NCBI GenBank assembly: GCA_017538005.1
Contig: JAFYJR010000026.1
Location: 1 to 11,250 of the forward strand
Origin: Clostridia bacterium
GTDB taxonomy: Bacteria > Bacillota > Clostridia > Oscillospirales > Acutalibacteraceae
Direction: 5' to 3'
DNA length: 11,250 bases
Part shown: piece after piece, positions 6,623 to 11,250 of the stretch
Layout of the letters: each line of letters starts with the position of its first letter
How positions within the stretch are numbered: the first letter of the stretch is position 1
Notes under the pieces: model-generated
Databases searched by the model: none
The model's input: only the letters and a program-made list of their open reading frames with translations
Told to the model about the DNA's origin: nothing
Made by a program: the position numbers and the translations under genes

Positions 6623-6639
6623 GATTTCTTAAAGAAATC
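6623..6639. repeat. Perfect inverted repeat in the DUF805 leader
   Basis: GATTTCTT-A-AAGAAATC has 8-base perfect arms around one central base, just downstream of the predicted DUF805 start site. A TCTTAAGA palindrome follows immediately. It is too short-looped to be a normal RNA hairpin, so a protein-binding site is more likely than a terminator. No regulator is identified. Confidence 0.45.
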
Positions 6640-6660
6640 TTAAGAAAAACCTACAAGAAG

Positions 6661-6690
6661 ATTATAAATATAACCTTACCCCATTGTCAA
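6661..6690 (-). promoter_or_regulatory. Promoter of the DUF805 gene
   Basis: The minus strand carries a perfect -35 TTGACA (6685-6690) and a perfect -10 TATAAT (6661-6666) with an 18-base spacer. Predicted start is near 6654, with a leader of about 77 bases that contains the inverted repeat at 6623-6639. Confidence 0.85.
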
Positions 6691-6691
6691 C

Positions 6692-6703
6692 ACAATATAT
6701 TGT
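6692..6703. repeat. Palindrome between the divergent promoters
   Basis: ACAATATATTGT is a perfect 12-base palindrome. It lies between the -35 of the DUF805 promoter (6685-6690) and the -35 of the SPFH promoter (6711-6716). The position suits a shared operator, but AT-rich palindromes of this length can also arise by chance. Confidence 0.4.
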
Positions 6704-6710
6704 ATAAACC

Positions 6711-6740
6711 TTGAAATATGTACACTTTGGAGTGTATAAT
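6711..6740 (+). promoter_or_regulatory. Promoter of the SPFH gene with palindrome in the spacer
   Basis: -35 TTGAAA (6711-6716) and -10 TATAAT (6735-6740) are 18 bases apart. The spacer and first bases of the -10 hold the inverted repeat TACACT-TTGG-AGTGTA (6721-6736), which could be an operator that blocks the promoter when bound. Confidence 0.75.
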
Positions 6741-6769
6741 AGTACCAACAAATTAAGGAGGAAAAATAT

Positions 6770-7654
6770 ATGGAATATGTTGTTCCCGTTCTCATTGTTT
6801 TACTCATTATTGTAGTAATAACAAATGTACGCATTGTACCTCAGGCACGCGAGTTCGTAATCGAGCGCCTCGGTAAGTATCAGACCACCTGGAAAGCCGG
6901 CATCCACGTAAAAATTCCGGTTATCGACCGTGTCGCGTCAAACGTTACCCTGAAAGAGCAGGTTGTGGACTTCGATCCCCAGCCCGTTATCACAAAGGAT
7001 AACGTCACAATGCAGATAGACACAGTCGTATTCTTCCAGATCATGGACGCAAAGCTCTACACATACGGTGTTGAGCGCCCTATCATGGCGATTGAGAACC
7101 TTACCGCCACCACACTCCGTAACATCGTCGGTGACCTCGAACTTGATGAGACCCTCACATCCCGTGAGACAATCAACTCCAAGATGAGAGAGGCCCTTGA
7201 CGTGGCCACGGACCCCTGGGGCATCAAGGTTAACCGCGTTGAGCTCAAGAGCATCATGCCTCCCACCGCCATCCGTGACGCAATGGAGAAGCAGATGAAA
7301 GCCGAGCGTGAACGCCGTGAGGCAATCCTCATCGCCGAAGGTGAGAAGAAATCAACAGTCCTTGTTGCCGAAGGTAAGAAGGAATCCGCGATTCTTGAAG
7401 CCGAGGCCAAGAAGGAAGCCCAGATCCGCGAGGCAGAAGGTCAGGCGGAGGCCATCCGTGCCGTAAACCAGGCCACAGCCGACGCCATCAAATACTTGAA
7501 CGAGGCAGCGCCTTCAGACGCAGTCCTCACACTCAAGAAGCTCGAAGCCTTCCAGTCCGCTGCCGAAGGTCCCGCCAACAAGATCATAATCCCCTCGGAA
7601 ATCCAGGGCGTTGCAGGCCTCGCCTCCGCTCTCACCGAAGCGGTCAAGAAATAA
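6770..7654 (+). CDS. SPFH/band-7 (stomatin-like, QmcA-type) membrane scaffold protein
   Basis: A 294-residue member of the SPFH/band-7 family. These proteins oligomerise at the membrane and organise membrane microdomains or protease partners. Seen: a single N-terminal membrane segment (about 3-20), then the SPFH domain (21-175) with REFVIERLGKYQ, AGIHVKIPVIDRV, ENLTATTLRNIVGDLELDE and WGIKVNRVELKSI. A charged coiled-coil follows, made of 11-residue repeats beginning at I188, V199, E210 and E221 (AEGEKK, AEGKKE, AEAKKE, AEGQAE). A C-terminal conserved part ends near IIPSEIQG. Length is typical for the QmcA/stomatin group. ATG 6770 has TAAGGAGG 8 bases upstream. The NfeD membrane protein often encoded next to stomatin-like genes is not in this window; the neighbours are divergent and convergent, so the gene is monocistronic. 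Confidence 0.94.
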   Translation: MEYVVPVLIVLLIIVVITNVRIVPQAREFVIERLGKYQTTWKAGIHVKIPVIDRVASNVTLKEQVVDFDPQPVITKDNVTMQIDTVVFFQIMDAKLYTYGVERPIMAIENLTATTLRNIVGDLELDETLTSRETINSKMREALDVATDPWGIKVNRVELKSIMPPTAIRDAMEKQMKAERERREAILIAEGEKKSTVLVAEGKKESAILEAEAKKEAQIREAEGQAEAIRAVNQATADAIKYLNEAAPSDAVLTLKKLEAFQSAAEGPANKIIIPSEIQGVAGLASALTEAVKK

Positions 7655-7660
7655 AGCAAA

Positions 7661-7692
7661 AACAAAAACCGGCTCGACAGAGCCGGTTTTTT
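7661..7692. terminator. Bidirectional terminator between SPFH and the membrane cassette
   Basis: An 8-bp stem ACCGGCTC / GAGCCGGT (7668-7675, 7680-7687) with a GACA loop has T6 on the plus side and TTTTTGTTTTT on the minus side. It ends both the SPFH gene and, from the other direction, the thyA-folA-membrane gene run. Confidence 0.9.
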
Positions 7693-7699
7693 ATTGCTT

Positions 7700-8146
7700 T
7701 TATTTGTGTTTCAGCAAGGTATAGGCTGAGGCGAGCGCCCAGAGCCAAGCTGTATACATGCCGGGAACATATTTCATATCGTACATCTTTATGCCGGCCG
7801 TGTGGGTTACCGCCTCGAAGATGCCCATGCCGCAGGACAGGTATTTAAAAGGTGCCTTGTCTGTGAGACACGGGACTACGCATGCCGCGAGAGCAGCGTC
7901 TGTAAGAGCGGTATAGGCAAGATCGTCCGGAACTTTGCCCTTGAGTTTGAAATTGTTAAGTATCAGATCGAAATATCCGCCGGACCATTTGCTCTCATCC
8001 CAGGCGTGTATGCAGGAGATGAAGAGTAAAATTGCGGCCGCCTTTTTGCTCTTTGATGCATTCTCTTTTCTTATGAGAGTGATGCCGCAGAGAATTGCGG
8101 TTACGGCGGTGTATATCTCGAGATACTTGGAGAGTATCTTTTTCAT
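7700..8146 (-). CDS. Polytopic membrane protein, HXXEE-domain-like
   Basis: A 148-residue membrane protein of uncertain family. Hydrophobic stretches lie at about 8-25, 36-47, 76-94, 102-116 and 126-145. The segment CIHAWDESKWSGGYFD (45-60) and the later EAVTHTAGIKMYDMKYVPG (111-129) resemble the two hallmarks of HXXEE-domain proteins: an H-x-x-acidic-E motif followed by Gly, and a later His with a downstream PG. Here the motif is H47-A-W-D50-E51, so the first glutamate would be aspartate. The similarity is from memory of the family and moderate. Function is unknown. The ATG at 8146 sits 3 bases after the stop of the 52-residue gene; AAGGA overlapping that stop is the likely binding site, so the two are probably coupled. 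It is the last gene of the thyA transcript. Confidence 0.8.
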   Translation of the reverse strand: MKKILSKYLEIYTAVTAILCGITLIRKENASKSKKAAAILLFISCIHAWDESKWSGGYFDLILNNFKLKGKVPDDLAYTALTDAALAACVVPCLTDKAPFKYLSCGMGIFEAVTHTAGIKMYDMKYVPGMYTAWLWALASAYTLLKHK

Positions 8147-8149
8147 AGA

Positions 8150-8308
8150 TTATTCCTTGGGTTCCTCTTTGGGTTCTTCCTTCTTCTCTCCTTTTGAGAG
8201 GAAGTCCTTAAAAGCGACGCCGACTATCGAGAGGTCAATAATGGTGGCGCCGATGAGGATGGCGAGCGCGCCGGGAAAATCGGCAATATTTAAAATTTCA
8301 GGTACCAT
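8150..8308 (-). CDS. 52-residue single-span membrane protein
   Basis: A small gene with a start, stop and strong ribosome binding site. ATG 8308 is preceded by TAAGGAGGGAG at 5-6 bases, the best such site in this part of the window. The protein begins MVPEILNIADFPGALA, has a hydrophobic core at about 12-33 (LAILIGATIIDLSIVGVAF), and ends in a charged tail (KKEEPKEEPKE) that is probably cytoplasmic. D25 falls within the hydrophobic span. I recognise no family. The gene fits exactly between the 232-residue gene (stop 8321) and the 148-residue gene (start 8146), and its binding site overlaps the upstream stop. This tight spacing argues that it is real and functions with its neighbours, perhaps as a small subunit of a membrane complex (inference). 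Confidence 0.8.
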   Translation of the reverse strand: MVPEILNIADFPGALAILIGATIIDLSIVGVAFKDFLSKGEKKEEPKEEPKE

Positions 8309-8320
8309 TTTTCTCCCTCC

Positions 8321-9019
8321 TTAAATCCAGTTCAGCGCTGCGCCGACAATAATGCCGACTATGTCAAGCGCCGCAAGGACACCGACTGCCTTGAATGACT
8401 GTTTTGTCGTCGGACGGTCGTATGTGTAGTATGCGGCTGAGAAGAACGGAAGGTAACCGATGATCCAGAGAATCCACGGGCAGCCTCTCTGCCAGAATGA
8501 CCATTCCCAGGTAAGTACGTTTGCGTAGTTCAGGAAACACTCAACGCATACCGCGAGGGTTGTCATTACACATGCGAAGAAGATACGGTTGTTGATGCCG
8601 AGGATCTTTGCCTTCTTGTCCTTCGGAAGCATGAGACAGGACGCAATACCCATAATGAAGAACATGAAAGAGATTTCAATGTTGTATCCTATGAGGATAT
8701 TGAATGCAGAGCCCTGCCCCGCGAGACCTATGCCGTTTATGTCAGCGCCCGGAGGTGTACCCCAGACGGGTGCGTGGCCTGAGACGGCGCAGATATAAGA
8801 GTTCCAGATCTCATTCCAGATATCCACAAGCCATAAAGCCGCGCCGGCAAGTACAAGCTGTACATGTCCTTCGCTCAGTTCTTTGCTGACAATGTAGATA
8901 AATATCAGGAGAATCGGGATGATGTACCACTGCATTGAGAGGTTGGGTTTTCTCAGCACTTCCCATGCAGCCTGCGTGAATTCCGAATAGTTCGGATTTG
9001 CGATAAGCAAAGCTTGCAA
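8321..9019 (-). CDS. Trp-rich polytopic membrane protein of unknown family
   Basis: A 232-residue protein with about six hydrophobic segments (roughly 31-46, 53-78, 103-130, 144-166, 180-198, 209-230). I do not recognise the family. Visible peculiarities: twelve tryptophans, several clustered in DIWNEIWN (66-73) and WEWSFW (171-176), and acidic residues within or at the edges of membrane segments (D66, E70, E115, E160). A Gly/Pro-rich loop (GHAPVWGTPPGADINGIG) lies between spans two and three. The start is TTG at 9019, supported by AAAGGGG 8 bases upstream and a 15-base gap to the folA stop. The next internal ATG (residue 29) would remove only the soluble N-terminus and has no comparable site. 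Placement directly after folA indicates co-transcription with thyA-folA. The membrane nature is clear, the role unknown. Confidence 0.85.
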   Translation of the reverse strand: MQALLIANPNYSEFTQAAWEVLRKPNLSMQWYIIPILLIFIYIVSKELSEGHVQLVLAGAALWLVDIWNEIWNSYICAVSGHAPVWGTPPGADINGIGLAGQGSAFNILIGYNIEISFMFFIMGIASCLMLPKDKKAKILGINNRIFFACVMTTLAVCVECFLNYANVLTWEWSFWQRGCPWILWIIGYLPFFSAAYYTYDRPTTKQSFKAVGVLAALDIVGIIVGAALNWI

Positions 9020-9034
9020 ATCAATTTCCCCTTT

Positions 9035-9517
9035 CTATTTGGTTTTCTCGTACGTTGTAAACCTGAAGTTTACCCCTTCAAAACTGAACTCCTGCGATTC
9101 ACTCTTCAGTTCCCAGTCGGGATTCTCGTCGAGGTTCGGGAAGAATGTATCGGCAGGTTTTTCAGCATCGATTCTGGTAATGTATGCCCTGTCGCATTTT
9201 GAGAGAAGCATCCTGTATACTGAGGCGCCGCCTATGACAAACACAGGTTCCTCAAGATTTAACGCCTCGAGTTCCTCAGTGCTGTGAACCACCGTGACTC
9301 CGTCCTTTTCGTAGGTCTGACTTCTGGTGAGGACTACATTACGGCGGTTTTTCAGCGGTTCTCCGCCCGAGAATGATTCAAGGGTTTTTCTGCCCATTAC
9401 AACAGTCGCGCCCTGCGTCATTTTGCGGAAATACTTCATATCCTCGGGGATGTGGAAGAGGAGATCATTGTCCTTTCCTATACCCCAGTCCTTTGCGACA
9501 GCGACAATAATGTCCAT
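9035..9517 (-). CDS. folA: Dihydrofolate reductase
   Basis: A 160-residue DHFR that reduces dihydrofolate to tetrahydrofolate with NADPH, regenerating the cofactor oxidised by ThyA. Seen: the N-terminal strand IIVAVAKDWGIGKDNDLLFHIPEDMKYF with the active-site acid probably D26, the NADPH-binding VVMGRKTLESF at 39-49, the NVVLTR strand at 60-65, and FVIGGASVYRMLL at 93-105, followed by AYITRID. Length is normal for the family. ATG 9517 has TAAGGAG about 5-6 bases upstream, and that site includes the thyA stop codon (9 bases between the genes). It follows thyA in the same transcript, the expected arrangement for the thymidylate cycle. Confidence 0.97.
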   Translation of the reverse strand: MDIIVAVAKDWGIGKDNDLLFHIPEDMKYFRKMTQGATVVMGRKTLESFSGGEPLKNRRNVVLTRSQTYEKDGVTVVHSTEELEALNLEEPVFVIGGASVYRMLLSKCDRAYITRIDAEKPADTFFPNLDENPDWELKSESQEFSFEGVNFRFTTYEKTK

Positions 9518-9526
9518 CTTTTCTCC

Positions 9527-10375
9527 TTAAACGGCTATCGGGATGTTCTTGACCTGAGGGCCTGCCTGATAGTCTTCAACATGAAGGTCGTCAGTCGTGA
9601 ACTCATAGAAGTCCTTGACATCGGGGTTAAGCCATACCTTCGGTGCGGGATATGTCTCGCGTGTGATGAGTTCCTTGATTATCGGAACATGACGGTCGTA
9701 GATATGACAGTCGGCAATTACGTGAACAAGTTCGCCGGGGATCATACCGGAGACCTGCGCAACCATCATGAGGAGAATGCTGTACTGGGCAACATTCCAG
9801 TTGTTTGCGGCAAGGATGTCCTGGCTTCTCTGGTTGAGGAGCATATTGAGCACGAGATTTCCGTCCTCATCCTTAGTTACGTTGTATGTAGCGCTGTAGC
9901 AGCAGGGATCGAGAGCGCCTGTAGCGAGGTTCTTGTACTGGTACATATTTGTCATGATGCGTCTTGAGAACGGATTCTCCTTAAGCTGTTTTAAGACATA
10001 GTCCATCTGGTCGATCATCTCGCCCTTGTACATGAACTTCTCGCCTATCGTGTATCCGTATGCGGTACCGATAGTGCCGTTCTCATCTGCCCACTGGTCC
10101 CAGATATGGGTTGAGAGTTCCTCAATCCTGTTGGACTTCTTCTGATAGATCCAGAGGATTTCGTCCATCGCGCTCTTAAGGCCTGTCTTTCTGAGTGTGA
10201 TTGCCGGGAATTCCTTTCTCAGGTCATATCTGTTTACAACAGCAAATTTCTTTATTGTGTAAGCCTTCTCACCTGTGTCCTCCCATACCGGACGGACTTC
10301 TTCTCCCTTTGTGTCTACGCCGTTTTCAATGATGTCTTTACACATCTTGATGAATAACTCGTCAGCATAGCTCAT
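9527..10375 (-). CDS. thyA: Thymidylate synthase ThyA
   Basis: A 282-residue ThyA that methylates dUMP to dTMP using methylenetetrahydrofolate and releases dihydrofolate, which FolA (next gene) reduces. Seen: EFPAITLRKTGLKSAMDEILW near 55-75, the HIWDQWADENGTIGTAYG region at 90-107, SRRIM (R138-R139), the catalytic cysteine C158 in LDPCCYS, NQRSQD with D186, WNVAQYS with N194, HIYDRH with H224 and Y226, and a C-terminus ending IAV. The residue after the catalytic cysteine is cysteine where E. coli has histidine (PCH). ATG 10375 has AAAGGAG about 9 bases upstream. First gene after the promoter at 10411-10419. Confidence 0.97.
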   Translation of the reverse strand: MSYADELFIKMCKDIIENGVDTKGEEVRPVWEDTGEKAYTIKKFAVVNRYDLRKEFPAITLRKTGLKSAMDEILWIYQKKSNRIEELSTHIWDQWADENGTIGTAYGYTIGEKFMYKGEMIDQMDYVLKQLKENPFSRRIMTNMYQYKNLATGALDPCCYSATYNVTKDEDGNLVLNMLLNQRSQDILAANNWNVAQYSILLMMVAQVSGMIPGELVHVIADCHIYDRHVPIIKELITRETYPAPKVWLNPDVKDFYEFTTDDLHVEDYQAGPQVKNIPIAV

Positions 10376-10410
10376 TTCTATCGTCTCCTTTCAATAATAT
10401 ATTCCCAAGT

Positions 10411-10419
10411 ATTCTACCA
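10411..10419 (-). promoter_or_regulatory. Extended -10 promoter of thyA-folA and membrane cassette
   Basis: Minus-strand TGGTAGAAT fits an extended -10 (TG-n-TAGAAT). The -35 region falls in the T-rich tail of the preceding terminator and has only a weak match (TTTTTA at 17 bases). The start would be near 10404, about 30 bases before thyA. Confidence 0.5.
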
Positions 10420-10430
10420 TAATTTGTGAT

Positions 10431-10469
10431 AAATAAAAAGTGTCCACACAATATTTTGTGGACACTTTT
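10431..10469 (-). terminator. Terminator of the acyl-CoA synthetase gene
   Basis: A 13-bp perfect stem AAAAGTGTCCACA / TGTGGACACTTTT (10436-10448, 10457-10469) with an 8-base loop, whose minus-strand side runs into TTTTATTT. It lies about 25 bases past the synthetase stop and separates it from thyA. Confidence 0.85.
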
Positions 10470-10494
10470 CGTCTGATTTTTTGTGTATTTTGCC

Positions 10495-11250
10495 TTAAAG
10501 CTGTGAACGGATTATCTTGCCTGAGATGGTCTTCGGAAGCTCTTCCTTGAACTCTACGATACGCGGATACTTGTATGGAGCAGTCTTCTTCTTGACATAC
10601 TGCTGAATTTCCTTCTTGAGTTCCTCAGTGGGCTCCGTGCCTTTTACAAGTACGATGGAGGCCTTGACTACCTGGCCGCGGACCTCATCGGGAGCGGCTG
10701 AGACGCCGCACTCGAGAACGTACGGGAGTTCCATGATGACGTTTTCAATCTCAAACGGTCCGATGCGGTAGCCGGAGGACTTGATGACATCATCATCACG
10801 ACCGACGTACCAGAAGAAGCCGTCCTCGTCCTTCCAGGCGAGGTCGCCGGTATGATAGTATCCGTCGTACCAGCACTCAGCCGTCTTGTCGGGTCCGCGG
10901 TAATAACACATAAAGAGGCCGCACGGCGCGCCGTCTTTGACGTTTACGCAGATCTCACCGGTTTCACCGGGTTCAACTTCGTTGCCCTCGTGGTCAAGAA
11001 GGTGAACATCGTAAATCGGAACCGGCTTGCCCATTGAACCTACCTTATGCGGCGCGCCGATAAGATTGCCTATCATGAGCGTGCCTTCCGACTGGCCGAA
11101 GCCCTCCATTACCGAGAGGCCCGTAAGTCTCTTGAGCTGGTGGAATACTTCCGGGTTAAGCGCTTCGCCCGCTATGGTCGCATGCTCGACTGATGAGAGG
11201 TCGTACTTTGAAAGGTCCTCTTTTATCATCATTCTGTACATTGTCGGAGG
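10495..11250 (-). CDS. AMP-forming acyl-CoA synthetase, C-terminal part (runs off right edge)
   Basis: The last 251 codons of an ANL-superfamily (adenylate-forming) acyl-CoA synthetase; the N-terminal part is beyond the right edge. The enzyme activates a carboxylic acid through an acyl-AMP to acyl-CoA in the cytoplasm. Seen, numbered within the visible part: PPTMYRMM at 1-8, the adenine-binding EGFGQSEGT at 49-57, YYHTGDLAWKDEDGFFWYVGR at 131-151, the hinge region DDDVIKSSGYRIGPFEIE at 152-169, and the C-terminal PKTISGKIIR with catalytic K245. TAPYKYPRIVEF before the end is typical of medium-chain/acetyl synthetases of the ACSM type, so acetate, butyrate or similar acids are likely substrates (inference). 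The protein stops six residues after the catalytic lysine (GKIIRSQL), a shorter tail than I expect for the family. Confidence 0.93.
   Translation of the reverse strand, partial: PPTMYRMMIKEDLSKYDLSSVEHATIAGEALNPEVFHQLKRLTGLSVMEGFGQSEGTLMIGNLIGAPHKVGSMGKPVPIYDVHLLDHEGNEVEPGETGEICVNVKDGAPCGLFMCYYRGPDKTAECWYDGYYHTGDLAWKDEDGFFWYVGRDDDVIKSSGYRIGPFEIENVIMELPYVLECGVSAAPDEVRGQVVKASIVLVKGTEPTEELKKEIQQYVKKKTAPYKYPRIVEFKEELPKTISGKIIRSQL

Noticed and set aside
7935..8324. Plus-strand open frame of 129 codons over the membrane cassette
   Set aside because: It is antisense to three adjoining minus-strand genes that have proper binding sites and spacing, and it shows no domain of its own.
9452..9967. Plus-strand open frame of 171 codons
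   Set aside because: Antisense shadow of folA and thyA; no recognisable motif and no ribosome binding site.

Overview
The window looks like a moderately GC-balanced chromosomal segment of a Gram-positive anaerobe of the class Clostridia, probably a Ruminococcus- or Oscillospiraceae-like gut bacterium. Three things suggest this: the Firmicutes gene order rplS-lepB-rbgA-rnhB-yraN, strong AGGAGG-type ribosome binding sites with some GTG/TTG starts, and a secreted CAP protein with a long Thr-rich linker. This placement is inference from gene order and style, not from a database search. I see no mobile element, CRISPR array, tRNA or rRNA.

Left block (1-4201), all on the minus strand. rplS (ribosomal protein L19) has its own promoter, a structured leader and a strong terminator. 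A new promoter at the tail of that terminator then drives a tight chain: two tandem type I signal peptidases, rbgA (50S assembly GTPase), rnhB (RNase HII), yraN (UPF0102) and the start of thrC (threonine synthase, cut by the left edge). Most junctions overlap by one base (TGATG) or are only a few bases apart, so the chain is probably translationally coupled.

Middle block (4202-7692). A metallo-beta-lactamase-fold hydrolase on the plus strand converges on a minus-strand secreted CAP protein. Their shared terminator hairpin also encodes the CAP protein's last residues and stop codon. Next come a minus-strand DUF805 membrane protein with a C-terminal zinc ribbon and a divergent SPFH/band-7 (stomatin-like) membrane scaffold. 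The 192-bp spacer between those two carries two good promoters and several perfect palindromes.

Right block (7661-11250), minus strand. An acyl-CoA synthetase (AMP-forming, cut by the right edge) ends in a terminator. An extended -10 promoter follows and drives thyA-folA (dTMP synthesis and folate recycling). The same run then continues without a visible break into three membrane-protein genes: a 232-residue Trp-rich polytopic protein, a 52-residue single-span protein, and a 148-residue HXXEE-like protein. It ends at a bidirectional terminator. This uncharacterised three-gene membrane cassette is the best candidate in the window for something undescribed.
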